Below are positions 25,001 through 35,600 of a stretch of 64,000 nt of DNA, in pieces. The notes beneath the pieces were generated by a model. It had not been told where the DNA came from. It made no database searches and saw only the letters and a list, made by a program, of their open reading frames with translations. The DNA is from Acephala macrosclerotiorum. Its lineage: Eukaryota; Ascomycota; Leotiomycetes; Helotiales; Mollisiaceae. The stretch's first letter is position 1, and each line of letters opens with the position of its first letter. The stretch lies in assembly GCA_014904845.1 (NCBI GenBank), contig MU119430.1, forward strand, positions 3,821-67,820. The letters run 5' to 3'. The position numbers and the translations under genes were made by a program.

Positions 25001-25083
25001 GGATCGTGGCTTTTGAACGGAGTACGGAGGAGGAGAGGGAAGAGGTTAGGAAGAGGTGGAGGGAATTGGAGGGCGCTAATTGA
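22065..25083 (+). CDS. UDP-glucose:sterol glucosyltransferase-like (GT1/GT28 family)
   Basis: A 904-residue protein from five exons: 22065-23047, 23164-23925, 23981-24489, 24545-24675 and 24754-25083. The introns are 116, 55, 55 and 78 nt, all GT-AG, and every junction keeps frame. The N-terminal Glyco_transf_28 signature LNIAIHIVGSRGDVQPF (about 91-107) and the C-terminal nucleotide-sugar loop HHGGAGTTAIGIAMGKPTVV (about 442-461) followed by PFFGDQPFWG are those of sterol 3-beta-glucosyltransferases. It lacks the PH and GRAM domains of Atg26, so it is a short-type homologue. Beyond residue 560 there is an about 340-residue extension with a glycine-rich segment (YGLYDGFTGLVTLPIRGARK) that is usual in this fungal group and resembles lipid- or membrane-associated VPS13/ATG2-type C-terminal repeats. 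Predicted reaction: glucose transfer from UDP-glucose to a sterol-like lipid; the real acceptor is unknown. Intact. Confidence 0.92.
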
Positions 25084-25346
25084 CTCGAGAAGAGGGAGGG
25101 AGTGGGGCGGGGAGGAGCGGAGTGAGTGGGGGCGGACGGAGAAGAAATGGCGCTCGGGGTTCACGAATCAGTATGGGACATTTGGATTCGATTGAGATAC
25201 CTTGTTGTTGTCGGACTTTCAGCTTCATATTCTTACTATTATAATATAGCATTCTTCTCGAATAATCTTGCGCCTCCTTCCCACTTATTCTTTCTCGGGC
25301 CCGCCTCCCGCCGCCTTTCACACCAACGCAGCGATAATCCCTGCTA

Positions 25347-25950
25347 CTAACACCGGCAGAATAGAATCGCAGCCATACTCTCCAAAGTCAAAGTCACCGC
25401 CCCAGACTTTCCCGTTGCCGACGACTTCGAAGATGAAGACGTAGAGGTCGAGCCAGAGTTCAACGTTGTTCCTGTTCCCGTTGCGGTAGGTTTTGCCGTC
25501 GAAATCAATTTCGTACTCAATTTCGTAGACGTAGCTTTCCCCGTCGATGATGACAAAACAACACCCCTTGGTGCGGTGCCATTGATCTATATGCCTCAAT
25601 TGTTAACTCTTCCAAAGCAAGCATCCTCACGTCCCAGTATCCTCAATGCTCCAATTTCTAGATTTCAAGAGTAGGGCTTCATGCAAGAAAGAGCAGGCAC
25701 CCACTAAAACAGCAATCCCATCACCTTTAGTCACAACCTCAGAAGGCAGCACACAATCCCCACTCTGCATCCCGACTTGTCTCGGCAAGCAGCGGAAGAA
25801 CCCAGCGGGGTAACCCATGTTGGTGCTATTCCAGAGATTCCAGGTGTTGTCTGCGCAGGTGGCGTTGCTGAGTGCTATAAAGCTAGGGCGACAATCGGTT
25901 GCTGTTTCAAGGCTTCTTGTCAGCGTAAGTCTTTTTTGTTTGTTTGTTTT
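25347..25950 (-). pseudogene. Secreted Cys-rich GPI-anchored protein gene, frameshifted at its anchor signal
   Basis: On the minus strand an exon encodes TDCRPSFIALSNATCADNTW, then LWNSTNMGYPAGFFRCLP and SGDCVLPSEVVTKGDGIAVL. This is the Cys-rich N-terminal pattern of small ascomycete secreted proteins. An intron at 25587-25704 (GTGGGT...ATAG, 118 nt) leads to a Ser/Thr-rich stalk. The reading then passes a perfect 5-bp duplication (AGAAT twice, 25358-25367) and stops at 25347-25349 with the tail ...MAAILFCRC. With one repeat unit the frame would instead continue into the hydrophobic tail AAILPVLVAGIIAALV ending at 25318, a typical GPI-attachment signal. No ATG exists on the minus strand for more than 300 bases upstream, so the signal-peptide exon also seems lost. 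Function unknown. The broken state is inferred from the frame and missing start. Confidence 0.7.
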
Positions 25951-27645
25951 TGGGATACTTCACGATTGCAAAGAGACAGGAGGAGGAAATAAGGGGGAGG
26001 CTTGCTCCAGCCTCGAACAACCCAACAACCCAGGTCACGTGGAATTTATGAGAAGAGGGAGATGATTTGCTTCGAGAGACAAGGTCTTAGACTCAGCCGC
26101 TACAAGCCTTCGGGAGACACTTAGCGCCCAGATTTTAAGCCCGATTGTTCGCTTTACCGATGGACTGATGAAAAGGGGGTTGTGGATTGAAGATTCGACT
26201 TTCTACTCCGATTGGGTGGCTTAGTATTTCGGACACTTGAGACCTTTTGCGTCGCCCCAAACTCCTTTGCAAACTTTGGTAGCAACCGCACCTTCCTAAG
26301 CGTTTCAAACAGAACCAAGATGGGCAGGAAGTGTAAGTTATCGTGTAGCAATAGGGCCATTCAAGACCAGCTTTCCGGACAGAGTTGTTAGGCGCTTGCT
26401 TCCGCACGGGGTATCGTATTCAACAATCTTGGAAGTAGTTCCGAAGAACCATAGACTCCGACTCTCAAATATGCTCCTACCAGAAAATATCAGGATTAGA
26501 GATAGGGTAGACATCGAGGGACGATGCTTGCGATCATATCTTTCTATCAAGCAAGCATGCAACTTGGCGCTTTCCCAAAGAGGCACGACCACGAATATAC
26601 CCTCGTTGATGGAACGGCGCCCAAGTCTCAAGGAGATTTTCCGTAGCACATGCAGACCTCGGAAATTGCCTGGTATGTGTCCTTCTCAGCCTATGCCTGT
26701 GCCTGTCATTCCGCAAACAATGGCATTCGTGGATGTTTGCCTTCTCGTTCTCGTTCTTGAACATGGCGCAGGAAATCGAAGCAAATAGAATATGTGGTGC
26801 GTGACTGCTGCAAGGCTTAGGGGCTCGATTTCGGAGATATAGATTCGATGTTCGCTGAGAAAGGCAAGTATTCAAATCGTGGCTGCTGGGACTTTTCTCA
26901 AGGCTGCTGGAGGGGAAAGCCCTATCGTGAAGGCATCCATTTCCAAACCTTCCGCAGACTCGTTTTATCGCTCTTGGGTCTTTGACTTGATTTTTCTCTC
27001 GTTTCGAGGTGTTCTTCTTGCCGTGGAAATTAACTTGGAAGAAACATCTCCGTATCTTGAGCGCTGCGTTTTGTCGTACGGTTGGAGCCATTGGGTTGGC
27101 TGAGTGGGTCAGCAGATTATAAGAGCAAATTCCAAGAATCCAATTGAAATATGAACAAAGAGATAGGAACGATATCGCCTTGGCCTTTCGTTGGTGTCTG
27201 ATAAGATACTCATTCCTAAACTTGCCTTGCAGCACCTGGTGCAGACTTCTGCTCGGTGCAACATCCTCTGACATGACGAGACGGGGATAACAATTTCACT
27301 CCCATTGTGCTTGTTGTCGGTCGAGTGTGCGAATTGTAGGAGGTGTTGCTTTCGTTGTGCTTGGTGAGTATTGTGGTGAGTTGGCTTGGGATATGATTTG
27401 GGAGGTTGGGGCCTTCACACTAGCATCAGAGCTAGTCTATTTTGGCTCTTAGCTTCAAGGTCATGTGACCAGCCTCCTTCCCTTGAGCAGCCCGGAGCCT
27501 CGAGCGATTAGGACGGTGAAGGTTGAGAATATTAAGAGTCAAGATATGTCAGACAGTCAAACCACGTCAATGTTCTCCAAAAGTGGGGGTATTTTCTCCA
27601 TTCAACATTACCACTACCCTTCCATCCTCTCTCCGCCCTGCCCAC
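25951..27645. other. Region without a recognisable gene
   Basis: Lies upstream of the GPI-protein remnant and downstream of the epimerase. The longest open frame is on the minus strand at 26534-27274 (246 codons). Its translation is rich in Arg, His and Ser, lacks any known domain, has no signal peptide and shows no splice continuity, so it may be chance. A ragged purine/pyrimidine composition and no repeats longer than about 15 bases were seen. Confidence 0.35.
26534..27274 (-). other. Unassigned 246-codon open frame
   Basis: Open from 27274 to 26534 on the minus strand. The composition (many Arg, His, Asn and Cys; segments such as NDRHRHRLRRTHTRQFPR) is unlike a folded protein and resembles antisense or out-of-frame translation. 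One short hydrophobic stretch (ISFLSLCSYFNWILGICSY) is present. I do not recognise it. It is listed only because it is long for a chance ORF at this base composition. Confidence 0.2.
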
Positions 27646-29255
27646 CTATCCGCTCCCAGGACCCAACAACCCCACGGCAGTATCATTCAAACTAAACCTA
27701 TAACTCGCCTGCAACACATATGGATCATCTCCCGGTCCAAAAATCTGCTTCCTATTCCACTCCGGCTGATTAATCCCATCAATCCAATCTTCCACCTCCA
27801 TCACAATACACCCATACTGCTGAATCGTTCTCGGTCTATCAGCGACATTAAACAATCCTTGGGTGGATTTGAGAGCCATGGAACCGTTTTGGCCTCCGCA
27901 AGAATAGACTTGGAAGGCTTCTTGGTCGGTGAAGACGTCGACTTGGATTCCAGACCAGGCGGAGCGGAGGCGGGCAACGGGGCCTTTTTCGCGCCAGTCG
28001 AAGGGGCCGAGTTGGTCACGGTTGGTGAGGTAGGCTGTGTCTGTTTTCGTTTGTCAGCATACTCTTCTTCTCTATCATTCATGTTATAAGATGGGTGACG
28101 TACCATAGCCAGTGCAATTGAAACCACAGTTTCCGTTCAAGCTCGGGTTCGTGAAGTTGGCACCAATTTGCTTTGGCGCACTCCAGAAATCGTTCAGTCC
28201 GCCCTTTTCATTGGCGAGAATATCTCCGGTTGGGATAAGGATTGTGTCTGTGCCGACTCGTTGACCACCGTAAGGGAGCCAGAGAGAGTGGTTGAGTGCG
28301 AGGGCAGTTTCGTTGTTCGCGAATCCGTCAAGGTTCCAGTACGTCTGCCAGCCTGTTAGCACTTCTTGTTGTGCCTAGGAGGAGCATATAGAAGCCTACA
28401 TGCGATGAAAGCATGATCGGTGTCTTCTTCGTTGTGGCCAATGCAACCATTTTGAAATCCCAAGTCACTGGAGACATCAGTCAGCGCAATCCAAGCTCGC
28501 AATCAACATTTGTCGACTTACTGTTTCCGAGACTGTAGGTAACATAGCTCACAACCTCACCAGGGAAGCCTTCCTTTCCATCTGGGTCTGTCAAGCTGAA
28601 TGTGATGCTGTTGGTAGTATGTGCAACTACTGTCCAGTTTCTCCAGTCCCTGTTGCCATCATCAGCTATCTCGCCCTCAAGGTCTGCCGCAACCTCAAAA
28701 CAGAGTCAAACATCAAGGCTCTCAAAGATCCTCAGAGCTCAAACCTCTCAGAGATGAAAGTCCTAAAAAACCAAAAACCTCAAAAAAGAAATACACATAC
28801 CAACCATCCGGCCCACCATGCAAAGTATCAACCCCCAAGGGATTCGCCGCCGTTGGATTCTCATTCGGCGTAATATGATACGTTGTCCCATCAATTTCAA
28901 AACTCGAATTCTTAATCCGATTCGCATACCGTCCCGGCACGCCCCCAAAATGCGGATGCTGCCTATCAATCCCATAATAACTCGCATTATCGAACCCCCC
29001 TACCACATCCCTCTCTATTCCATTTGTATCATTCAAGAACAAATTAGAAATCGAAGCTCCGTACGGGATGAAATTGGCTCGAATGCCTTCGCCGAAGATG
29101 GTGTATTTGCCATCAGCATCGGGGCCAGATGGAGAGCCCGCAATGGTCGAATTACCGACTGTGCCAGTGAGGGTTTCTCCTGGGATCTGACGGGGCATGA
29201 GACCTGCGAACACAGTCGAAGCCCCGAGGGCTGCTCTAAGTATCGAAGATCGCAT
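27646..29255 (-). CDS. Secreted aldose 1-epimerase (galactose mutarotase family)
   Basis: A 428-residue protein from five exons: 29255-28801, 28649-28522, 28467-28400, 28344-28104 and 28040-27646. The introns are 151, 54, 55 and 63 nt, all GT-AG, in frame. It starts with a signal peptide (MRSSILRAALGASTVFAGLM), so it is probably exported. GalM-type landmarks in order are IPYGASISNLFLND, VVGGFDNASYY, HFGGVPGRYANRI, LHGGPDGWDWRNW, MLSSHTYWNLDGFAN (catalytic His region), DVFTDQEAFQVYSC and CIVMEVEDWIDGINQPEW (the Glu expected to act as base). Reaction of the family: interconversion of alpha and beta anomers of aldoses. The N-x-S/T count is high, fitting glycosylation. Extracellular epimerases in fungi may act with secreted glycosidases; no such gene is adjacent. 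Intact. Confidence 0.93.
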
Positions 29256-30440
29256 CGTGGATGTTCGCCGAGCGCAAGGACAATCAATTGACTCTTTCTT
29301 CCAAGGAGCCGAAGCTTGGTTCCACGCGCAAAGAGAAGTTCGGGGAAAGAGCGAGCGGAGGGGGAGCTAGAGCTTTATACTAGCTCGGGGGAACACTGCA
29401 GCTCCTCCCATGCTAAAAGGAGCCAAGGATGCAATGTTCCTTGGAGGCTGGGAAGACTGGGCGAGCTATCTCGACGTGAGGAGATTGAGGAAAATCAGGC
29501 AGCTGATCCCGGTTGGCAGCAGCAGCAGCAGCGAGTTTGCGTAGAGAGCGGTGCGGGGAAATATTCTCTAGGACCCGCCAGGACCCAACTTTTCTCCTTC
29601 CGAACCGGTTCTCCAGACCCTTCACCTTTCATAGTAGCGCGCGATAGCCAGGAACGATGGAAAAGCGACAGGCTTCTCCGCTGCCTCACGTAAATTTTCT
29701 CGAGAAAGTTGACCGACAAGCGTGGTAGATGACGTTGAAAGCGGGAGGCTTGATTGGCGCGTTTGTGGCTGCTTGGATCCTGGTCAGCACTGGCAGTCGA
29801 CGAACCCCCGTATTTGCATGGGCCTTTGAGGAGCCCCCGTACGCTTGCCCTGCTCGCGCTCGGTGCGGGGTCGTCAACGTTGCACTGTCGAGCTTTCTTC
29901 CCATTCAAGCTTCTTTGCAGTGATGCTTCGGTTCTTTCACGGCCGTATTACTGGTGCGCATGTCGTGTAAAGTGAGTCCTCATCTGCGGCTGTTGGACCA
30001 TGGAGATGCTGCATGCAGGGCACGAGAGTTGTCAGTTGACCCGAGCAGATGCTGGAGATTTCATTTGCAGGTCCGACCTGTCAATGGCCTTGGCGAGGAT
30101 ATACATGCACTGGAGGCCCAGGAGACGTTGCCCGCATGAAAGAAGCATACTTCCCCGGCCATCCCCGGAAAGAAAGAAAGCGAGGTGGAAAGATATTCCG
30201 AAGTCACGGATGATTCGAGCGGCCAATTTTACCAAGGAGCGGGATCATCTCCACGTTGGCTCCACAAGCTGTGTAAAAATCGTTCGAAATGCCCCGGAGA
30301 CCGGGTTGAGTTGTTAAGTCATACATTCTAGCCTGCCCTATCCTCTGAAAGACTTACATGCGCTTCAATGGAAAAGCAACGCGGCGGCACTGTGAAAATA
30401 TCAACATGCACTCCTTCATCACTCACACAATCATCATTCC
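29256..30440. other. Intergenic region between epimerase and V-ATPase B
   Basis: Includes the epimerase promoter (29256 to about 29900) and the 3' region of VMA2. A short CAG-type microsatellite (about six units) lies at 29516-29532. ORFs on both strands are short, and I found no domain. The ORF at 29495-29908 is Arg/Ser/Pro-rich and reads the microsatellite as a Cys run, which argues against coding. Confidence 0.5.
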
Positions 30441-32297
30441 TTATGCGTCAATCAAGTTCTCCTCCTGTCCCTTTCTGTTCTCCTTAGCATCCTCGCTGTT
30501 GTCCTTGGTATCCTTGCTACCCTTGCCTTTGCCCTTGCGATCAGCAGCAGATCGTTGGTAAAATTCGGCGAGAATCTTTTGTGGGATACGGTTGAGCAAC
30601 TCCTTGGGGTAAATACGGAGCAAGCTCCACGCTTGATCGAGAGACTCGTAAATGGTTCTCGATTCGTATGCGGATTGCGAGATGAATGTTCGCTCGAACT
30701 TCTCCAAGAATTCCAAAGAGAGTTTGTCTTCTGATGACAAAGCTTCCTCACCAACGACAGCCTTCATGGACGCAGCATCACGACCAATGGCGTACTTCGC
30801 ATACAGCTGATTGGAGACATCACCGTGATCCTTGCGAGTGTGGCCTTCACCAATGGCAGACTTCATAAGACGGGAGAGCGACGGCAGAACGTTGATGGGT
30901 GGATAGATACCACGATTGGACAATTGACGATCGACAAAGATTTGTCCTTCCGTGATATAACCAGTCAAATCTGGAATCGGGTGGGTGATATCGTCGTTGG
31001 GCATAGTCAAGATGGGGATTTGAGTGATCGAGCCGTTTCTTCCTTGCACACGACCAGCACGTTCGTAAATTGTTGACAAATCCGTGTACATGTAACCAGG
31101 ATAACCACGTCGACCTGGAACTTCTTCACGAGCAGCAGAAACCTCACGAAGGGCGTCGCAGTATGCAGTCAAATCGGTAAGAATGACCAAAACGTGCTTC
31201 TCAAGTTGGTAGGCATAGTACTCCGCAGTGGTGAGGGCTAGACGAGGGGTAATGATACGTTCGATACTATTCAATATTAGCAGAGCTCAGGCCTATAGTC
31301 AAAGCACCTACGTAGGATCGTTGGCCAAGTTGAGGAAGAGAGTTACACGCTCCAAACTACCGTTCTCCTCGAAATCTCTAGTGAAGAATCGAGCGGTTTC
31401 CAAGTTGACACCCATAGCCGCGAAAACAATTGAGAAATTTTCCTCGTGTCCATCATGTGTGCCCTTGTTCGTTACGCCTTGCTTCTGTACCAAACCAGCT
31501 TGTCGACAAATCTGAGCGGCGATTTCGTTATGTGGCAGACCGGAGGCAGAGAAGATGGGAATCTTTTGTCCGCGAGCAATGGAGTTCATGGTATCGATGG
31601 CAGAAATACCGGTGGAGATCATTTCTTCGGGGTAGACCTGAGAAGTCAGCATCGCCCAAATATCAGTCTGCCGGCACACTTACTCGAGAATATGGGTTGA
31701 TAGGGCTTCCGTTGATGTCAAGGTAATCCTCTGCGAGAACCTTGGGTCCTTTATCAATTGCCCTTCCTGATCCATCGAAAATACGACCTAACATGTCCTC
31801 TGAGACGCCAAGCTTCAAACTCTGCCCCGTGAATTCGACTTTTGACTGTGTAGAGGTCAACACTCGGATCCTCGTATCTGCCATTGCAGAAGCCATACCT
31901 TCTTGACATCGATACCAGATGTGCCTTCGAAAACCTATCACATAGTGAGTTCGTATTCGTGATGTTCGAGGGTCTGAGCTATACCTGGACAACAGCTCTG
32001 TCACCTGTAGAAGATATCAGCATAGTTCAATTGGTGTCACGCGAAATCTGTACTGACCTCTAGCTTCTAGCACCTGCCCAGATCTCTCGGTGCCATCAGG
32101 CAGTGTCAAGGTAACAATCTCATTGTATCGTGGGAATTTGACCTTCGCAGATGTAAGTATTGCTTGCAGAGCTAGGTAGTCGCAATATCCCAACTCACAT
32201 TCTCTAAGATAACCAAAGGACCGTTGACACCTCCAATGGTGTTGTATCGAATCCTCGGAGTGATGCTGTACGATGACGACTCGCGGGGGTCTCCCAT
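30441..32297 (-). CDS. VMA2: V-type H+-ATPase subunit B
   Basis: The 517-residue non-catalytic nucleotide-binding subunit of the V1 sector, which helps acidify vacuoles and endosomes. Seven exons: 32297-32199, 32142-32058, 32004-31985, 31934-31899, 31845-31684, 31637-31312 and 31266-30441. The introns are 56, 53, 50, 53, 46 and 45 nt, all GT-AG. The start [20 protein letters not shown] matches the family. Recognisable blocks are [47 protein letters not shown] with the degenerate P-loop [18 protein letters not shown], the [20 protein letters not shown] block, [20 protein letters not shown], and [23 protein letters not shown]. The C-terminus is a Lys/Asp/Glu-rich tail ending NLIDA. Exon 3 is only 20 nt and exon 4 only 36 nt, yet their splicing is needed to keep a conserved frame. 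Housekeeping gene; intact and confidently identified. Confidence 0.97.
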
Positions 32298-33471
32298 GAT
32301 TGCGGCTCCTTCGAGGATGTCGGAGAGACAGTCGTCAGACGAAGCTCAACCTTGCGAAAGCTCGACGGCTGCAAGGACTTTGAGGGTGTTGTTGAGTTCG
32401 AGTAGAGCTCTAGCTATCGAGGCGTGGGAGGTTGGAGCTTTCGTTGCTTTTGGTGGAGCTTGAGAGCTTTAGCTTGGGAAACCGCGATAAGCGACAATCC
32501 GGCCAATCGTGTGGGAGCATGTCTTGGCATTACCTGAGGCCTCATCAACCTCGTTTGAATTTCTTCAACACCACAATGTTCCTTCCTTCGCGACCATGCG
32601 ACAGGTGCGAATTACCCCAAATGTGTAGTTCTCACAGTATGCCACGTCCTCTGAATCTCTTCTGGCTTCGCCACATGCTCCAGAATTCTGTATCGATTTG
32701 AGCAATGTCTGCAGATAATCTCCTTCGTACGCTGGGACATCAAAACCGCAGGAGGGCTTCTCGAGCAACCAGACACAGTATCCGCCTCGCGCTTGCTTTA
32801 TTCTGTTTTCCTCGAGACATTTGTTTCACAACCTCAAGTGATTGCATGGATTCTCTGCCGGATATTACACAATGTCCCTTTCGACGGAAAATAGCAAATC
32901 TAAATGTGCTCCATCGTTCATAGATGTTCTACAAAAAATGGACAAGTACGTTTCATCTCACTTGAAGCGCAAACGAAAGTTCTGAACCGACTTGAATTGC
33001 ACCTGAAAGCCTCCCTAGTAGGCGGGACATTGAAGAGACCATAGTTTCAAGTCAGGAAATCGCCAAGTCCAGAAACCCACGAATGTGGGTACCAAAAAGG
33101 TAATGTATCCTCAAGTACAGATAGCTACCAAGATGAGTTCCCTCTACTCCAAAAAACGTAAATACTGACATGCAGCAATGGTCACGTGCGGATGCTTATT
33201 CCTCGTAACGAAGGCTCGAATCAGTGCTCCTGTCAACTCTGCGTGTGCTCTCATGGCCCCAATTTCTCTATTAGCAAATCAATCGTCTCGAGTGGCGGAG
33301 CCTGTTACACACACGACTGCATTTCATAGCTAATTGTGGGACGTCCTATGATCCAGTAATAAGCAGCGCCTCGCGTCGCTTCCAGCAGTCAACCTTGCAG
33401 CCGCCGTCTTAAATGTTGGTTCTGCTCTCGGTGCTGCTGAACCTCACAAACAACTGATCGCGACACAAAGT
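32298..33471. promoter_or_regulatory. VMA2 upstream region
   Basis: No gene is recognised. The first 200 bases upstream of 32297 are the likely VMA2 promoter. A small ORF at 32705-32923 (+) has no domain. The downstream part leads into the membrane-protein remnant that starts near 33472. TCACGTG occurs at about 33182-33188. Confidence 0.4.
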
Positions 33472-34410
33472 ATGGTGGGGAGGGAACCATCAACCAATAT
33501 ACAGTTCGAAGAGCACGAGCTAGATCTAAGGCTCCAATCAGTGTCATCTATGACAGCCGAACATGAATCGTTGTTACCATCCACAGCGACTTTGATGGCC
33601 ACTGATCGATCAAGTGCGGGAGGCAACTTAGCCTTAATATCACACTTCGAAGACACCAAAACATTAGCAACATCGAAAGGATCTGGCCTGTGCCTCTTGT
33701 CTCCTGGGGCGTCGATTGGAGAAAGCCCTTCTTCGTCTGTACTGCTCTTCTCTGCGGTCTAACACTTGCCTTGTGGCATCATCTCTACTACAGCTCCTTA
33801 AATGGTACGGTTGCTGGCGACGAGGAAAGACAAGCATGGGCGATTCGATTCGGTACTGCTTTTACCTTGCTTGTCACTTCATGTTTCCATGCTTCGACTC
33901 CTATATCATTCGAGTAATATGTTCGGACGATTGTCAAACGAACGCCATTAACGATAGGTCAGTAACTTATTTGCATGGAAGGTTCCTATTCTCAAGATAC
34001 TGATACGTGCATAGAAAGTCTAGACATACTATATTCCCTTACTACCGACCCAACTGGAATCATCAACTTTGAACTACTCAAATCTGCCAAAACTGCGCTC
34101 TTCTGTGTCCTCGCTTTCTGGAAAGCCGCATCGCGACAATGCCCCTAATGTTCTAGGACAATATCCCCTCCTTTCAGAGTTCCACAGCTAATGAGAAAAT
34201 AGGTGCATTGGCTTTGCAGGAATCACCCTTCCTGCTACTCTGACGGTGATCGCAAGGAACATAACCTACACTGTTCCCGTGCCAGTCTTGAACTTTTCTC
34301 AACCTGCCTGGCAGGTCGAAACAACAGTGAATAGAATTTCTCTTTAGGCTGCGGTTGGCTTTGACGTAGTCCTCCAGATTCGTGGGAGCATTTAGTGGGA
34401 CAATTCACTT
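33472..34410 (+). pseudogene. Decayed polytopic membrane-protein gene
   Basis: The plus strand holds ordered fragments of a large ascomycete membrane-protein family without a functional name. An N-terminal hydrophilic piece starts at 33472 (MVGREPSTNIQFEEHE). A frame change near 33670 gives DWRKPFFVCTALLCGLTLAL, then HHLYYSSLNGT and RQAWAIRFGTAFTLLVTSC. TAA at 33915-33917 interrupts what would read ...SFE-YVRTIVKRT. After a plausible intron (GTCAGT...ATAG) comes LDILYSLTTDPTGIINFELL followed by KSAKTALF and a stop. A further block after about 34225 reads ITLPATLTVIARNITYT and then VPVPVLNFSQPAWQV. The TAA could derive from CAA by one C-to-T change, the RIP direction. The remaining C-terminal half of the family is absent. 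Function unknown. Confidence 0.6.
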
Positions 34411-34470
34411 TTCGGCTGCATTGGACTCTCACGCACTGTATATTCGTGTATTTGCCCTTGCTCGTTAGGT

Positions 34471-34533
34471 AGAAGTGCTAAATAGTTTGGGACATTTTCG
34501 CAGCCAAAAGTTGTGGCTTCGGTCTAGGACTTA
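34471..34533 (+). repeat. Short dispersed repeat, copy A
   Basis: Runs from AGAAGTGCTAAATAGTTTGG through GACATTTT and CCAAAAGTTGTGGCTTC to GGTCTAGGAC. It aligns with the copies at 34915-34980 and 44944-45010 over about 60 bases at moderate identity. May be the end of an old MITE or LTR; no inverted repeat or target duplication could be defined. Confidence 0.5.
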
Positions 34534-34914
34534 GGCGGGGACCCAGACAGACTTTCGAACATGGCATTTGCTGGTATATTCTGCCTTGTTCCTTCCTTTC
34601 AAAATCCACCGAGACCCAGGTAACGAACCACGTCCAAGCTCAGTACACATTACTTTTTCACCCCTCGCTAAAGACTTCCGTTTCAGTCCAGTATTGACTT
34701 ACTTACGACCAATTGAAAGGGATTGACCGAAATTCATTCAGCTACCAAAGACAGCGTCTGGAATCATTTTGCTAACGGATATTTAAAGTATATCAATACT
34801 AAAACCCGATTTCATACACTGCGCCCCTGAAAATCCAAGCGAGCCCTTAAATTTAGCGAGACTACCTGGTGATTAACTTCTACATATTGTAAGAAGCCAT
34901 CCAATCGCCTACTT

Positions 34915-34980
34915 ACTAAAAGAACCAAAGATTCTAGGACATTTTGGCTAGGAAAAGTTGCAAGTAGGGCCTAGAAACTG
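34915..34980 (+). repeat. Short dispersed repeat, copy B
   Basis: Starts ACTAAAAGAACCAAAGATTC and runs to GCCTAGAAACTG; closest to the copy at 44944-45010, with the same order of TAAAAGAAC, TAGGACATTTT, AAAAG and a final A-rich GAACT/GAAACT box. Confidence 0.55.
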
Positions 34981-35600
34981 GTCTGGCAACCGGACCATCG
35001 AAACGACGAGTACTCGAACATGTATTCAATCGTGGGTTTGGGAACCTCGGATTCTTATTACTTTCGCAATTCGATATACTTGTGCAAGTGATTTCGAATG
35101 ACATCGCCAAGCATCAGCCCATAACTGTCCTTCCCATTAATGTAGAATTAGTTAAACCTAATGAAATGCACTACTTCAGCAGGTTGGAATTGGAGTACGT
35201 CATCTTTGCAAGCTTAGTGGTGTTTCGTCTCATTGTCTGATCTGTATAACGCGAAATTGTTTCTCCAGAAGTTCCAACCTGAGCTTGGACATTCAACAAA
35301 ATGCCCCCATTTATCACACTCCTCTGACACCAAACTCCTCACGTATGATATGCCTAAAGACCCAGGTTTCTCAAGCAAGATATTTCTCCCAGTCATCGCT
35401 TTTATTCCAAGACCGAAGTCCGCCAACGTGACAAACTTAGATCCCAATTTCCTTGGCCGATGTAACACTCCATCCCTTTTTGGCCTACTTATAGAAAGCA
35501 CCTAGCAATTAGAATATTTGTGAAGCACTTCGATATACCAGCTGGGCTACGATTTTGGAGATCACTAGCCGTTGCTATCAACTTTGATCTTCTTCTCTAT

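Larger units (their letters stand above)
34411..35600. other. Gene-poor region with dispersed short repeats
   Basis: Contains two copies (34471-34533 and 34915-34980) of a short repeat sharing the core CTAGGACATTTT...AAAAGTT; a third copy is at 44944-45010. No convincing gene. A pair of overlapping ORFs at 35214-35505 on opposite strands encode nothing I recognise. Confidence 0.5.

Noticed and set aside
12818..25083. P450, hydrolase, HET and glucosyltransferase as a biosynthetic gene cluster
   Set aside because: No backbone synthase (PKS, NRPS, terpene cyclase), and the hydrolase is dead; adjacency alone is not evidence.
29516..29532. CAG microsatellite as a coding poly-Gln tract
   Set aside because: The surrounding frames have no domain and the tract lies in a promoter region.
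30452..30754. Long ORFs overlapping VMA2 in other frames
   Set aside because: Shadows of a confidently spliced housekeeping gene.
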